From Planktothricoides raciborskii GIHE-MW2 (GTDB lineage Bacteria; Cyanobacteriota; Cyanobacteriia; Cyanobacteriales; Laspinemataceae), in assembly GCF_040564635.1 (NCBI RefSeq), contig NZ_CP159837.1, forward strand, positions 2,235,001-2,299,000: 64,000 bases of DNA. The letters run 5' to 3'. Below the pieces are notes generated by a model, which saw nothing but the letters and a program-made list of their open reading frames with translations, was not told the origin of the DNA and searched no databases. The position numbers were made by a program, and so were the translations under genes. This document shows positions 35,959 to 50,294 of this stretch, piece by piece; position 1 is the stretch's first letter, and each line of letters opens with the position of its first letter.

Positions 35959-38900
35959 TTATGGTTTAAGTAAATTGTCAATATATCTTTGAATCGCGGC
36001 TTTCAGAGTTTCCATGCGAATGGGTTTGCTGACATAATCATTCATGCCAGCTTCTAAACAAATTTCGCGATCGCCCTGCATAGCATTGGCGGTCATAGCA
36101 ATAATATAAGGACGGCTACTTTCGGGATACAGATCACAAATTTGCCGCGTGGCTTCGATGCCATCCATTTCGGGCATTTGTACGTCCATTAAAATTAAAT
36201 CATAGACTTGCTCTTCTAAAGCGGCTAACACTTCTAAGCCATTATTGGCAATTGCCGCTTGATATCCTAAACGCTTCAGGAATTGTTTCGCTAATTTTTG
36301 ATTGATCGGGTGATCTTCCGCTAACAAAATCCGCAAGTTGTAGTTTTCACTGGAGTCAGGTTTAGTCTTTTCATCGACCGGCTGTTTTGGGGTAAGTTCC
36401 GGGTTTTCACCTACGTCGAGAATGACTGTAAAATAAAACTTTGACCCTGGATTTATAGTGGTGCCTAATTGCCAATAACTCGGCGGATTTCCGGCAAAGT
36501 TTTCCTGACTTTCTACCCATATTTTCCCGCCCATTAACTCAACTAAGCGTTTGCTAATTGCCAAACCTAAGCCGGTGCCGCCATATTTACGGGCAATGGA
36601 AGCATCCGCTTGGGTAAAGGGTTGAAAAAGTTGTTTGATTCGATCGCCTTTAATTCCTACTCCAGTATCTTGCACCGCAATCATCAATTCATATTTATCT
36701 TTTTGACTTTCCGTCACTGGATGACCGCTAACGGCGATCGCCACTGTCCCTTGCTGAGTAAATTTAATCGCATTGCCAACTAAATTAAGCAAGATTTGCC
36801 GAAAACGATTGCTATCTCCCCTCATCCAATGGGGAAGTTTAGGATCTAGAGTATAGGTTAATTGAATATTTTTTTCTCTGGCTTGTTTGCGGAAAATATG
36901 GCTAATTGAATCGAGCAATTCCGCCAAAGAAAATAAATGTTTTTCTAAAGTTAAATTTCCTGATTCAATTTTTGAAAAATCCAGAATATCGTTAATAATT
37001 ACTAAAAGAGAATTGCCACTTTCTTGCAGAGTTTTTACATAGTCTTTTTGTTGCTCGTTCAGGGTAGTATTTCCCAGTAATTCTGCCATACCCAACACCC
37101 CATTCATCGGAGTGCGAATTTCGTGACTCATGGTGGCCAAAAAAGCACTTTTGGCTTTAGTTTCTGCTTCGGCGGCTTCTTTGGCTTTTGCTAAAGCTAG
37201 TTGTTGTTCTAAGGCTTGGTTGTAATCCATCAGCAGCTTTTCCGTTTGTTTGCGTTGGCTAATATCTTGAAAGGTGGCGATCGCATAAATCACCTCTCCC
37301 TGTTCGTTATAAATTGGCTTTCCCCAAGCTTCGACGGGAATAATGCGATCGCCTTGATGAATTTCAATATCATCAGCCTTAGAAGCTTCTCCTCGTAATG
37401 CTTTAATAATCGGTAATCGCTCTTGAGGATAAACTTGATTAGTTTGGGCAATATAGCTTTGATATACCTGAGCAATTTCCTCTGGTTTGGTTTCGGGAAT
37501 AACCCCTTTGCCTAAAATTTCCTGAGCTTTGGTATTAGTATAGTAAGGATGACCTTGCTCATCAATAATAGCAATACCAATTGGTACAGCTTCAAGAAAC
37601 TGTTTAAGCTGTTGTTCACTATTTCTCACTTGGCGATAAAGTTGAGCATGGCGAATGGCGATCGCTGCTTGACCAGCAATCAACTGTAACAATTCCACTC
37701 GTTCTGCGGTAAACGCTCCAATAGTCAGATTATTTTCCAAATAAATAATACTCACTAATTGACCTTGGTTAATCAGCGGCACGCAGAAAACCGACAAGGG
37801 CTGATATTTTAAAATATAAGCATCTTGAGTAAAATTACCTTGTTTTGCTGCATGATTTAACACCACAATGTTTTGCGTCCTGGCCACATATTTAATTATC
37901 GTCTGGGGCAAAGTCTCACAACTTTCAATGGGACTGGGTTTCCAGACTTCTACTTGCTGCGAATCAACGACTTTAGAAGCTTCAATGACTAAACCATCTG
38001 CTTCAACTAAAATCAGATAAGCACTTTGCGCCCCCGCATTTTCAATTATAACATCCAGCAACTTCACTAACAAAATTTCCAAAATAATTTCGCCAGAAAT
38101 GACTTTATTAAATTTCAAAATTGTTTCAATATCTAAATGAGTTTTGGGCGCACTGGTGGTGATATAGGAGAGAATCGTTGTCTCAGTCCTCGCTCTCACT
38201 TTTGATGGTAATTTTAATAAATCAGCATAACTATTTTCTAAATGTTTTACTTTAGCTTGTGCGCCCCAAAGTTCATAAGCATAGAGAGCCTCTTGCAGAT
38301 AAACGCTGGCAATTTTATCTTTGCCCCAGCCTAAGTAAAACTTGACGGCTAGTTCATTAGCCAGGGCTTCTTCCTGGAGGTATTCATTAGCTTTGGCTCC
38401 CGCAATGGCGCGATCGTATAACTCAATGGCTTCGGCTTTTTGGCCTAACAATCGGCATTTTTCTGCGGCCACTAAATCTACTTTATGCTGGTGGTTCATC
38501 GGCGCATAATCAGCCCAATATTGTTGCAATTGACTTTGATTTTCTTCTACCCGTTGCAGCACTTCAGATAGTTCCTCTGATGCGGAACTGACCGCCGCCA
38601 AAGCGATCAAAGAATCATAGAAATAAAAAGTTGGTTCGCCAAAAGTCCCCACTCCACCCATGAAATAATGCCTGACTTCCGCTGCATAACTTTGAGATTT
38701 TTCTATGTCCCCAAACAAATAGCACAGCATCAGCTTGTATAAATAGAAAAAATATAAGCCAAATAAGTCATGGGCTTTAAGAAGTTCAGGCAAAAATTCA
38801 GCTTCTTCTAAGGCGCTTCCCGATAAAATACAAAGATCGGCTGGCGTTTCTAGTGGCGTTTCTAGTGGCGTTTCTAGTAAATTTAAAATCGACTGCCAAT

Positions 38901-41900
38901 GAATGCGACAATAATTCGCGGTGGTAAATTGCTTTTGTTGCGCCAATCCATTGCAATAGCTGCCAATTTCCGATGCTAGTCTGGTTAAGGGCTGACCGCA
39001 GGCAAAAGCATTAATACAAAATGTATAAGCACTCCGTCCGGCGAAATCTAAGTTGCCCACTTCTATGGCAGTGGTGTAACTTTCTTGCGCCAATATAAGG
39101 GTTTCTTTGAGATGCGATCGCCGATGCAACCCGAATAGCGCCGCCGTTGAAAATGCCTCTGGTATGACGGTTTTCACACCTAGTTTAATCGCCGATTGGA
39201 GTGACAATTTAGCAAACTTTACCCCCGTATCCACATCTTTGATAAAATTACAAGTAATCATGGAATAGCAGGCATAAGCAAAAGGTGAAGCTAAGGTATT
39301 ACCTAATGAAATCGATAGCTTGACTGATAAGGCGATCGCCAGCGGTAGCAGGGGAGAACCAATAATATAAGCTGCCGGGATAATACTGTTAGCAATCTGC
39401 ACAATGGCGATTTTTTCCGGATCGGTCATCATTGGCCGATCAACTAGGTCTTGAATTTCTTGATCGCCGATCAGGTGGTTAATTTCTGCCACTGCCTGCT
39501 GCAAATCCTGTGGGGTGGGTGACTCAGGCAGATTTACACCCAATTTTTGCAACATTTGTTGAGCAATTGAGATAGCTTCTTTGAGTTGATTTCGGTTGAC
39601 ATGGGCAAAAATTTTTGTGCGGTAAACGCTGACTTGATCGAGTAATTTATCCGCTTGGCCTATAACAGATTTTACCAGAATTTCCATATGTTCAAAATCA
39701 CCGCAAATGGAAGCTAATTCTGCGGCTTGATTATGAAAATTTAGGGTAATTTCATATTGCCGTTGCCAAGGCTTTTCCCCTAGCAAAGATAAACCGACTG
39801 TGGCATATTCACGTGCCGATTGATAAGCGGTTGCGTCCCTGGCTTTGTCGCAAGCCATCAAATTCAGTTGGGCTAATTCATCTCGTTCTGATTGGTCGGT
39901 AATTAAGGTAATTCCATAGTTTAATTGATTCAGGAGGTTAAAAATCTGCTCCTCTCTGGCAGGGGGTAAAAGGTTTTGCAGCACCACTTGTCCAATGTGG
40001 TAATGGGTTGCTTCTTTTTCCCCATCAGGAATTAGAGAATAAGCTGCTTGCTGGATGCGATCGTGACTAAATTTATAGGATTGAATCAGTAAATCTCGAT
40101 CTAATTCAGACCGGGGAAAAATCAAGTTTTGATTCAGAGCAATTTTTAACTCTTCAAAAATTTCTTGGGGCGATCGCTCAGTAATCCAGTTCAGCAAGGT
40201 CAAGTCAAATTCGGCTCCCCAGCAAGCGGCTAAAGATAATATTTTCTGGGTAATGGGGGGTAATTCTTGCAGTTTACTCACCATTAATTCTACGACATTA
40301 TCCGTAAATTTTCTGGCTTTTATGGCGGCAATTTCCCATTGCCAAACTCTTGTGTTACGGTTGAATGTAATTAAGTTTGACCGATACAAAGCTTGGATAA
40401 ATTCAGTGATAAAAAAAGGATTTCCCCCGGTTTTTTGTCGGACTAACTCGGCTAAATCTCCCACCTGTTCCGGAGTTTGTTTTAGGGTATCGCTGATTAA
40501 ATAAGCAATTTGCTTCAGGGGTAACGGTTGTAAGGTTATTTGGTTAATGGTTTGGTTAATGGCGTTGTTATTTTGGCGAATTTTTTCCAGGGTCATCAGT
40601 GAAGGATGTCCGGCCATTACTTCATTATCTCGATAGGCTCCTAAGAGGAGTAGATATGACGTTTGCCCGTCAAGTAAGAGTATTTCTATTAGTTTTAAGG
40701 TGGCAGTATCCGCCCATTGCAAATCATCGATAAATATGGTTAAGGGATGGTCTGGCGTACAGAAAACTCTGATGAAATTGCCGAAGACCAGGTTAAACCG
40801 ATTTTGCGCTTCGTTGGGTTCTAAAGCCGGGACTGGAGGCTGTTTGCCGATGATTAATTCTACTTCGGGAATTACGTCAATAATAATTTGTCCGCTGGCT
40901 CCTAAGCCTTGCAATAATTTTTTTCGCCAGACTTGCAATTGTGCCTCTGTTTCCCCTAATAGTTGTTCGATTAATCCGCCAAATGCGGCCACGATCGCCG
41001 AGTAGGGAATATTCCGTTGAAATTGGTCGAATTTACCCGAAATAAAATAGCCTCGCCGAGCGGTAATCGGTTTAAAAAGTTCTTGAACTAACGATGATTT
41101 ACCAATTCCAGAATATCCCGCAACTAACATGAATTCTACCCCCCGAATTCTTCCAGGAAGGGGGGATTCAGGAGGGTTCGCTACGCGCTCAAATGCTGCC
41201 AGTAGGGTGGCGATTTCCGCTTCCCGTCCGTAAAGTTTTTGGGGAATTTGAAAGCGATCGCAAATATCTTGCTCTCCCAAAGGAAAAGGGGCAATATTTC
41301 CCGTAGTTTCTAATTGACGGCGACATTCGGCTAAATCCGCTTTTAATCCAGCCGCACTTTGATAGCGATTTTCCGCATTTTTCGCCATCAATTTCATTAC
41401 AATATCCGCAACAACTTGGGGAACGGGCAACGGGGAACGGGGAACGGGGTGTAGGGTGTAGGGTGTGGGGGTGTTCTCTATCTCCTCCGCTCCTCTGCTC
41501 GATGGCGGCTCGATGGCGGCTCCTCCGCTGATGGCGGCCACAAGAGCCCTGTTCCCTGTTACCTCTTCCCCGTTCCCTAATAACGGCGGCATTTTGGCAA
41601 TATGACAATGGATTAATTCCAAGGGGTCGCTACTTTCAAAGGGCAATTTTCCCGCCAGCATTTCGTAGAATGTAACCCCTAAAGAATAAAAATCGGTACG
41701 ATAATCTAAGCCCCGATTCATTCTGCCGGTTTGTTCCGGGGAAATATAAGGTAATGTGCCTTCTAATACATTGGGATTCTTTAAGGTGGGGTTTTCTCGA
41801 CTCAGTTGGGTGGCAATGCCAAAGTCAATTATTTTTAGTTCTTTCGTTTCGGGGTTCACTACAATATTGCCCGGATTAATATCTTTGTGAATGATATTTT

Positions 41901-42267
41901 GCCCGTGAATTTGACCCAAGCTTTCGGCGATCGCGATCGCTAGGTCTAAAAATTCTTTCAGACTAATTTTACCCCGCTGCTTTAACCATTGTTTCAAGGA
42001 AATGCCGCCAAAGTCTTCCAGGACGATCACATAACTGCGTTGCCATTCTTCCAGGCTATAGGCTTTGACAATTCCGGGAGACCCTATCTGGCAAGTGAGA
42101 AAGTATTCTTGTTTATAGCCACGAATTTGCTCAGAGGTCGGATACTCTCGGTTGAGTAATTTCAGGATTACCGGCAGGCGATCGCCGACTCGTCGCCCCC
42201 GGTAGACCTGGGAGTTCTCACTATGATGAATTTCAATTAAGTCCTCGTATCCAGCCAGGGCGATCAT
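35959..42267 (-). CDS. Trifunctional Ser/Thr kinase / AAA-type ATPase / hybrid sensor histidine kinase
   Basis: About 2,100 residues from ATG 42267 ([13 protein letters not shown]); the frame is open 60 codons further but without domain content. Domain order: a Hanks-type kinase (HKDINPGN catalytic loop, DFG), an AAA-like ATPase with P-loop GYSGIGKSS at ~384-392, a long TPR-like helical middle, a GAF (~1440-1600), a PAS, a HisKA with [15 protein letters not shown], an HATPase ([14 protein letters not shown]) and a C-terminal receiver ([11 protein letters not shown], phosphoacceptor Asp in [13 protein letters not shown]). The protein should integrate several signals and end in a phosphorelay. 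In-frame repeat DNA has inserted in the kinase C-lobe (41425-41577), and LETP triplicates occur near 38,870. No output partner is adjacent. Confidence 0.92.
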   Translation of the reverse strand: MIALAGYEDLIEIHHSENSQVYRGRRVGDRLPVILKLLNREYPTSEQIRGYKQEYFLTCQIGSPGIVKAYSLEEWQRSYVIVLEDFGGISLKQWLKQRGKISLKEFLDLAIAIAESLGQIHGQNIIHKDINPGNIVVNPETKELKIIDFGIATQLSRENPTLKNPNVLEGTLPYISPEQTGRMNRGLDYRTDFYSLGVTFYEMLAGKLPFESSDPLELIHCHIAKMPPLLGNGEEVTGNRALVAAISGGAAIEPPSSRGAEEIENTPTPYTLHPVPRSPLPVPQVVADIVMKLMAKNAENRYQSAAGLKADLAECRRQLETTGNIAPFPLGEQDICDRFQIPQKLYGREAEIATLLAAFERVANPPESPLPGRIRGVEFMLVAGYSGIGKSSLVQELFKPITARRGYFISGKFDQFQRNIPYSAIVAAFGGLIEQLLGETEAQLQVWRKKLLQGLGASGQIIIDVIPEVELIIGKQPPVPALEPNEAQNRFNLVFGNFIRVFCTPDHPLTIFIDDLQWADTATLKLIEILLLDGQTSYLLLLGAYRDNEVMAGHPSLMTLEKIRQNNNAINQTINQITLQPLPLKQIAYLISDTLKQTPEQVGDLAELVRQKTGGNPFFITEFIQALYRSNLITFNRNTRVWQWEIAAIKARKFTDNVVELMVSKLQELPPITQKILSLAACWGAEFDLTLLNWITERSPQEIFEELKIALNQNLIFPRSELDRDLLIQSYKFSHDRIQQAAYSLIPDGEKEATHYHIGQVVLQNLLPPAREEQIFNLLNQLNYGITLITDQSERDELAQLNLMACDKARDATAYQSAREYATVGLSLLGEKPWQRQYEITLNFHNQAAELASICGDFEHMEILVKSVIGQADKLLDQVSVYRTKIFAHVNRNQLKEAISIAQQMLQKLGVNLPESPTPQDLQQAVAEINHLIGDQEIQDLVDRPMMTDPEKIAIVQIANSIIPAAYIIGSPLLPLAIALSVKLSISLGNTLASPFAYACYSMITCNFIKDVDTGVKFAKLSLQSAIKLGVKTVIPEAFSTAALFGLHRRSHLKETLILAQESYTTAIEVGNLDFAGRSAYTFCINAFACGQPLTRLASEIGSYCNGLAQQKQFTTANYCRIHWQSILNLLETPLETPLETPADLCILSGSALEEAEFLPELLKAHDLFGLYFFYLYKLMLCYLFGDIEKSQSYAAEVRHYFMGGVGTFGEPTFYFYDSLIALAAVSSASEELSEVLQRVEENQSQLQQYWADYAPMNHQHKVDLVAAEKCRLLGQKAEAIELYDRAIAGAKANEYLQEEALANELAVKFYLGWGKDKIASVYLQEALYAYELWGAQAKVKHLENSYADLLKLPSKVRARTETTILSYITTSAPKTHLDIETILKFNKVISGEIILEILLVKLLDVIIENAGAQSAYLILVEADGLVIEASKVVDSQQVEVWKPSPIESCETLPQTIIKYVARTQNIVVLNHAAKQGNFTQDAYILKYQPLSVFCVPLINQGQLVSIIYLENNLTIGAFTAERVELLQLIAGQAAIAIRHAQLYRQVRNSEQQLKQFLEAVPIGIAIIDEQGHPYYTNTKAQEILGKGVIPETKPEEIAQVYQSYIAQTNQVYPQERLPIIKALRGEASKADDIEIHQGDRIIPVEAWGKPIYNEQGEVIYAIATFQDISQRKQTEKLLMDYNQALEQQLALAKAKEAAEAETKAKSAFLATMSHEIRTPMNGVLGMAELLGNTTLNEQQKDYVKTLQESGNSLLVIINDILDFSKIESGNLTLEKHLFSLAELLDSISHIFRKQAREKNIQLTYTLDPKLPHWMRGDSNRFRQILLNLVGNAIKFTQQGTVAIAVSGHPVTESQKDKYELMIAVQDTGVGIKGDRIKQLFQPFTQADASIARKYGGTGLGLAISKRLVELMGGKIWVESQENFAGNPPSYWQLGTTINPGSKFYFTVILDVGENPELTPKQPVDEKTKPDSSENYNLRILLAEDHPINQKLAKQFLKRLGYQAAIANNGLEVLAALEEQVYDLILMDVQMPEMDGIEATRQICDLYPESSRPYIIAMTANAMQGDREICLEAGMNDYVSKPIRMETLKAAIQRYIDNLLKP

Positions 42268-42762
42268 AAGAATGATATTGAGAAATAATCTTGATGAGTG
42301 ATATTGGTAAAAAGTGATCGGTTTAGCGATCAAAGAAGGCCATTCTCTTCTACTGTTATCACAATAACGTTCAAACGATCCTAGCCGGGACAAAAAAATG
42401 TAGTCGTCGGTGGGGAAAAGTAATAAATATATTATTACATATAACATATATTTAATAATATACTATATACAGCATATACAGCATAAGACCAGAAACCTGG
42501 TTTCTATGCCCGGTTTATGAGGCGGGTTTATGGGTCGGGTTTATGGGTAATGGGTGTGAGGGCGAAGCATTCGGGTACAAATATTAATGGTGAAAACCCA
42601 GAGTTAATTGCCCGGTAAGCGAAGCTATGCCGTCAGGCTTCATGCTTCGCCCCTACTGGGCAAATATTTGGGTAAAAAACCGGGTTTATATTTGATTTTT
42701 GGATTTCGGCAAATATTTGGGTAATAAACCCGGTTTCTATGCCTGTTTTTGGGGTTTCTAGG

Positions 42763-42835
42763 TAGGGGCAAAGCATTCCGGCGGATAATTTATGGGAGAA
42801 AACTAGAAATCTACGACCGGAATGCTTCGCCCTTA
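42763..42835. repeat. 73-bp inverted-repeat element
   Basis: Starts TAGGGGCAAAGCATTCCGG, ends CCGGAATGCTTCGCCCTTA, with an AT-rich core (ATAATTTATGGGAGAAAACT). Near-identical copies lie at 42999-43071 and 48813-48885. The outer motif is shared with the tandem array at 30.5-31.1 kb. Non-autonomous, with no transposase inside. Confidence 0.8.
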
Positions 42836-42998
42836 TTTGTGCTCCTGGTTTTTGGGTTAATCGACTTCGGCAAAGAAGAAACCGGGTTTCTATGTCAGTT
42901 TTGGACTTCGGCAAATGTGTGGGTAAGAAACCCGGTTTCTGGGGGAAAACAAGAAACCGGGTTTCTATTTTATTTTGGGACTTCCGCAAATATTTGGG

Positions 42999-43071
42999 TA
43001 GGGGCAAAGCATTCCGGCGGATAAATTATGGGAAAAAACTAGAAATTTATGACCGGAATGCTTCGCCCTTA
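42999..43071. repeat. 73-bp inverted-repeat element, second copy
   Basis: Same ends and core as the element at 42763, with about five differences. It is flanked by AGAAACCGGGTTTCT palindromes on both sides. Confidence 0.8.
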
Positions 43072-43149
43072 TGCAAAGAAGAAACCGGGTTTCTATTTTA
43101 TTTTTGGACTTCGGCAAATATTTGGGGAAGAAACCCGGTTTCTGGGTTC

Positions 43150-43431
43150 TTAGCGGAATTTATCTTTAAGAACTGCCTTTCCTGCCAAAATTTTGCCGCG
43201 AACAATCAAATACCAGGGAAAAGCAATAATCCAAAGTGCAACTATACAAATGAAAAGTATTACTGGCTTACAAGAAATCCCTGACTTGTACTTATGCAAA
43301 TTAATTTTCGACGAGTCAAACGCTGCCCAAATCGCTGAACCTAGAACAATTAACGATATCGTTGGATTCGGTAGTAACAATCCCACAGTAACAAGTCCAA
43401 ATGTAAACAAAAGAGCAGCCCACCATACCAT
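43150..43431 (-). CDS. Small two- to three-pass membrane protein, unknown function
   Basis: A 93-residue protein with hydrophobic segments at ~3-20, ~25-40 and ~57-80 and a basic C-terminus (VRGKILAGKAVLKDKFR). The motif WAAFDSSKINLHKYKSGISC followed by IIAFPWYLIVR resembles a small bacterial membrane family of unknown role. The start ATG at 43431 follows AAAGGAGAAAAACT, a strong ribosome-binding site, which supports a real gene. It lies 35 bp from the leader-distal end of the CRISPR array on the same strand as array transcription, so read-through expression is possible. No link to CRISPR function is shown. Confidence 0.7.
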   Translation of the reverse strand: MVWWAALLFTFGLVTVGLLLPNPTISLIVLGSAIWAAFDSSKINLHKYKSGISCKPVILFICIVALWIIAFPWYLIVRGKILAGKAVLKDKFR

Positions 43432-43466
43432 AGTTTTTCTCCTTTATGACAGTATTAACTGATTTA

Positions 43467-47930
<4,464 letters not shown>

Positions 47931-48123
47931 AGCTAAAATTATAACCCTTACCCAGCAAGATGTCTAGAGGCGGTTTGCGAGCCTCAGCAATTTTGTTGCT
48001 ACAATTTCCCTGAATCGCTAAAAATAAAACTCTGAAACCCTTACCCAGAGAGGCTGCGAGGCTCCCGACGAATTAGCTAAGTTACAGCGATTTTCCGTGA
48101 GCCTCGCAAGACCAGCTTACTAG
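47931..48123 (-). promoter_or_regulatory. CRISPR leader
   Basis: A 193-bp non-coding stretch between cas2 and the leader-proximal repeat. It contains AACCCTTACCCAG twice (about 47,945 and 48,038) and inverted GCGAGCCTC / GAGGCTCGC-like boxes (GTGAGCCTCGC, GCGAGGCTC, GCGAGCCTC). By position and array polarity it should hold the array promoter and the integration site. The repeated boxes are candidate binding sites for acquisition or regulatory proteins (inference). Confidence 0.75.
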
Positions 48124-48405
48124 CTAAATAATCACCGAACCGGGAAACTCAGTAATCGGTGGCCCCACCCCCCAGGTTTCCACCTGCCCCGAAGTATGAC
48201 GGGACAGAGGATAAAAGCGGATGCTATCCTCCTCCAACTTCACTCGATATCGCAAACGTTTTTGCAACTCCTCAAACTTAGCTGAACTCAGGACACATTC
48301 AAACGTCGAATATTGCACCCATTTGCCATAGCCCTCCAGCAGATCGTGGACTTTTTGACGACGTTTATTATCGGGAATGTCATAGACCACCACATAAAAC
48401 AACAT
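48124..48405 (-). CDS. cas2: CRISPR-associated endoribonuclease Cas2
   Basis: A protein of 93 residues from ATG 48405, preferred over the upstream Met because a GGGGGGAAAGTT ribosome-binding site directly precedes it. Ferredoxin-like Cas2 fold: the first strand MLFYVVVYDIPDNKRRQKVH holds the catalytic-type Asp, followed by LLEGYGKWVQYSTFEC and the C-terminal SIRFYPLSRH block. Cas2 forms the central dimer of the Cas1-Cas2 integrase. It lies 36 bp downstream of the truncated cas1 and next to the leader. Without a complete Cas1 in this window, its function depends on one elsewhere. Confidence 0.95.
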   Translation of the reverse strand: MLFYVVVYDIPDNKRRQKVHDLLEGYGKWVQYSTFECVLSSAKFEELQKRLRYRVKLEEDSIRFYPLSRHTSGQVETWGVGPPITEFPGSVII

Positions 48406-48441
48406 AACTTTCCCCCCTTTCAAAGGGGGGTTAGGGGGGAT

Positions 48442-48635
48442 TTAACGAATTTGATAAGGGGAATACAGTTCAGTCGGTTGATAAACAAACTGCTTATACT
48501 TCTTCACTTGCTGAGTCAACAAATCCCATTTGGGCTGAACTTCTCCAGCCTCATTAGTAATTGTTTCTTCCATCCGTTGCACAAAAGCCTTGAGAAATTT
48601 CCGGCGTCCCGAATCATTCAGATAGCAGCCATTTG
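48442..48635 (-). pseudogene. cas1: Truncated cas1 (C-terminal ~65 codons)
   Basis: The minus-strand frame ending at 48442 reads NGCYLNDSGRRKFLKAFVQR and on to QPTELYSPYQIR, a typical C-terminus of Cas1. Upstream the similarity stops abruptly at about 48,640, where an AGAAACCCGGTTTCT palindrome begins, and the frame continues only through repeat sequence to a Met at 48690. The metal-binding Glu/His/Asp core of Cas1 lies N-terminal to this segment and is missing. Whether the lost part was plain Cas1 or an RT-Cas1 fusion cannot be told. Confidence 0.8.
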
Positions 48636-48639
48636 TGCG

Positions 48640-48998
48640 CCAAAAAAGAAACCGGGTTTCTAAGTAGACGGGCAGAAATAAATGCACCACATACCATAAC
48701 TGTCATTCCCGCGAAGGCGGGAATCCAAAGCCTATCGGTGGGGAACGAAAAGTGCAATTAATTATGTTCACCTACTTAGGTTAATTTATTTTGGACTTCG
48801 GCAAATATTTGGGTAGGGGCGAAGCATTCCGGCGGATAATTTATGGGAAAAAACTAGAAATATATGACCGGAATGCTTCGCCCTTATTTGTTTACCGTGT
48901 TTTTGGGTTAATTGACTTCGGCAAATAAGAAACCGGGTTTCTATTTCAGCTTTGGACTTCGGCAAAGACGTGGGTAATAAACCCGTTTTTTTGGGTGT
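48640..48998. repeat. Repeat cluster between cas1 remnant and membrane protein
   Basis: Holds AGAAACCGGGTTTCT at 48,649 and 48,925, a minimal GTCATTCCCGC-GAAG-GCGGGAATCC palindrome (48702-48725), and the 73-bp element copy at 48813-48885. GACTTCGGCAAA boxes accompany the palindromes. Non-coding. Confidence 0.8.
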
Positions 48999-49475
48999 TT
49001 ATTCTGGTTGACTGGGTAATTTTGGCGGCTGAGTCGGTGGCTTTTTGGGGAGTTTTGGCGCTGAACTTTGCTTCATGGCATTTAATAAACTTTGCGTGAA
49101 TTGTTTAGCCCGATTTATCTCAGAATTTTGGAAAAAAAGATAATAACTTTTCGAGGCTGAGTGAACCGCAATCCATCGATGTTTGTTGACAAAGAATAAA
49201 ATAATAAAAATCACGCCAATGAAATAAGCAAATAACAGAGAAAAGCCTAACCAGAGTAACCACCAACTTCGTCCCTCTCCCAGAGAAACACTGTCTATTT
49301 TAGAGAGTCGAATAAATGTTTCTACAGATTCTAATTCATAGGAAAGCTTGGTACGAATATACAGGAAATCTGGCTGAATTTGCATAGAGGTTTTCCCTTG
49401 AATGGGGATTACTATGTCACCGAAACCTTGTCCAGCTTTGCCCTGGAGTTCTGTAATGTTTTTGAGAAAAGTCAT
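48999..49475 (-). CDS. Membrane protein of unknown function
   Basis: About 158 residues from the Met at 49475 (MTFLKNITELQGKAGQGFGD); the frame upstream reads through a palindromic repeat and is not used. One or two hydrophobic segments at ~74-102 (WWLLWLGFSLLFAYFIGVIF) are followed by a basic stretch and a Pro/Lys-rich tail (PKLPKKPPTQPPKLPSQPE). I do not recognise the family. It lies within the cas region but has no known CRISPR role; it could be a passenger brought in with the repeat-rich insertion. Confidence 0.6.
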   Translation of the reverse strand: MTFLKNITELQGKAGQGFGDIVIPIQGKTSMQIQPDFLYIRTKLSYELESVETFIRLSKIDSVSLGEGRSWWLLWLGFSLLFAYFIGVIFIILFFVNKHRWIAVHSASKSYYLFFQNSEINRAKQFTQSLLNAMKQSSAPKLPKKPPTQPPKLPSQPE

Positions 49476-49519
49476 ATTTTGTTGTGACGATTTAAGGATA
49501 ATTACGGATAGCGAATTTC

Positions 49520-49615
49520 GGGTTAATTGACTTCGGCAGATAAGAAACCGGGTTTCTAGGTTAATTTGGGACTTCGGCAAAGGTGTGGGTAAGAAACCCG
49601 GTTTCTGGGGTCTGG
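49520..49615. repeat. Pair of palindromes with GACTTCGGCA boxes
   Basis: AGAAACCGGGTTTCT at ~49,539 and AGAAACCCGGTTTCT at ~49,589, each linked to GACTTCGGC(A/AG). The same paired arrangement occurs at 50,095-50,180 and 50,195-50,280. Confidence 0.8.
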
Positions 49616-49646
49616 GTAAGTGCGATCGCTAAATTCTAAGACGGGT

Positions 49647-49756
49647 CTAGTGGAGGCAGAGAATCGATGTTATGCCAAGCAAAAACATTTCTTTGGCATG
49701 ATTAATCATTTGTTCCACATCATTTTTTGTTGAGTGAATTGTTGTTCTATATTCAT
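49647..49756 (-). pseudogene. Degraded HEPN-type partner of the MNT gene
   Basis: ATG overlaps the stop codon of the MNT gene (ATGA). Reading begins MNIEQQFTQQK and fails after 16 codons. One base shift near an A6 run restores NDVEQMINHAKEMFLLG, a HEPN-like first helix, which then ends at TAG 49647. A frameshifted and truncated HEPN gene is the simplest reading, but the fragment is short. Confidence 0.35.
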
Positions 49757-50073
49757 AGGAGAATTCCCTCGCGGCGAACGTTGCGAAAAAAAGCACTTTC
49801 ATAGGTTTGATATTTTTCTTGACTGGCAAAAAAACAGCTAATCACAATGGTATGCTCTAGGCATAGGTCAGCAATAAATTTTGAGATGCGTTGACTTTCT
49901 GCTGAATAATTAAATGATGATTTGAGGACAATCAAAATATCAAAATCTGAGTCTGGTCTAGCATCCCCTCTGGCTTGAGATCCATAAAGAATAATTTTTT
50001 CAAGCTGGTTTCCATAAATTTGTTTAAGACCTTGGCTAAGTTTGATTAAAATATTGGGTTGTTCGGAGTTCAT
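49753..50073 (-). CDS. MNT-domain nucleotidyltransferase
   Basis: A 106-residue minimal nucleotidyltransferase with the signature IILYGSQARGDARPDSDFDI followed by LIVL; both metal-binding Asp residues are present. Such proteins pair with HEPN toxins. The next gene in line is only a frameshifted HEPN-like remnant. It is the second orphan MNT in the window (the other is at 26102) but the two are not close relatives. It lies between repeat clusters inside the CRISPR region. Confidence 0.8.
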   Translation of the reverse strand: MNSEQPNILIKLSQGLKQIYGNQLEKIILYGSQARGDARPDSDFDILIVLKSSFNYSAESQRISKFIADLCLEHTIVISCFFASQEKYQTYESAFFRNVRREGILL

Positions 50074-50084
50074 AGGCGATCGCG

Positions 50085-50290
50085 TTTTGGGTTAATTGAC
50101 TTCGGCAGATAAGAAACCGGGTTTCTAGGTTAATCTTGGACTTCGGCAAAGATGTGGGTAAGAAACCCGGTTTCTGGGGTTTGGGTAATGGGTTAATTGA
50201 CTTCGGCAGATAAGAAACCGGGTTTCTATTTCAGCTTTGGACTTCGGCAAAGGTTTGGGGAAGAAACCCGGTTTCTGGGTAGAGGGGTTT
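50085..50290. repeat. Two paired palindrome units
   Basis: Four AGAAACC(G/C)GGTTTCT palindromes at ~50,111, ~50,160, ~50,211 and ~50,264 alternate orientation, with TTAATTGACTTCGGCAGATA and GGACTTCGGCAAAG boxes. They immediately follow the CARF-HEPN gene and may act as its transcript end. Confidence 0.8.
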
Positions 50291-50294
50291 TGGG

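Larger units (their letters stand above)
42268..43149. repeat. Cluster of AGAAACCGGGTTTCT palindromes and MITE-like elements
   Basis: At least eight copies of (A)GAAACC(C/T)GGTTTCT-type palindromes in both orientations lie between 42,489 and 43,142, several preceded by a GACTTCGGCAAA box. Two 73-bp inverted elements (42763, 42999) sit among them. A related diverged element with GAAGCATTCGGG / TTCATGCTTCGCCC lies at 42,560-42,655. Frames open across the cluster are repeat-derived. The same palindromes flank the cas genes at 48.6-50.3 kb. Confidence 0.85.

Noticed and set aside
42633..43284. Frames of 91-130 codons with KPGF / ETGFLF motifs
   Set aside because: They are translations of the AGAAACCGGGTTTCT palindromes and the 73-bp elements.
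43150..43431. Possible CRISPR-associated membrane effector next to the array
   Set aside because: It lies at the leader-distal end, has no known ancillary-effector domain (CARF, SAVED or similar), and resembles a general small membrane family; position alone does not support a defence role.
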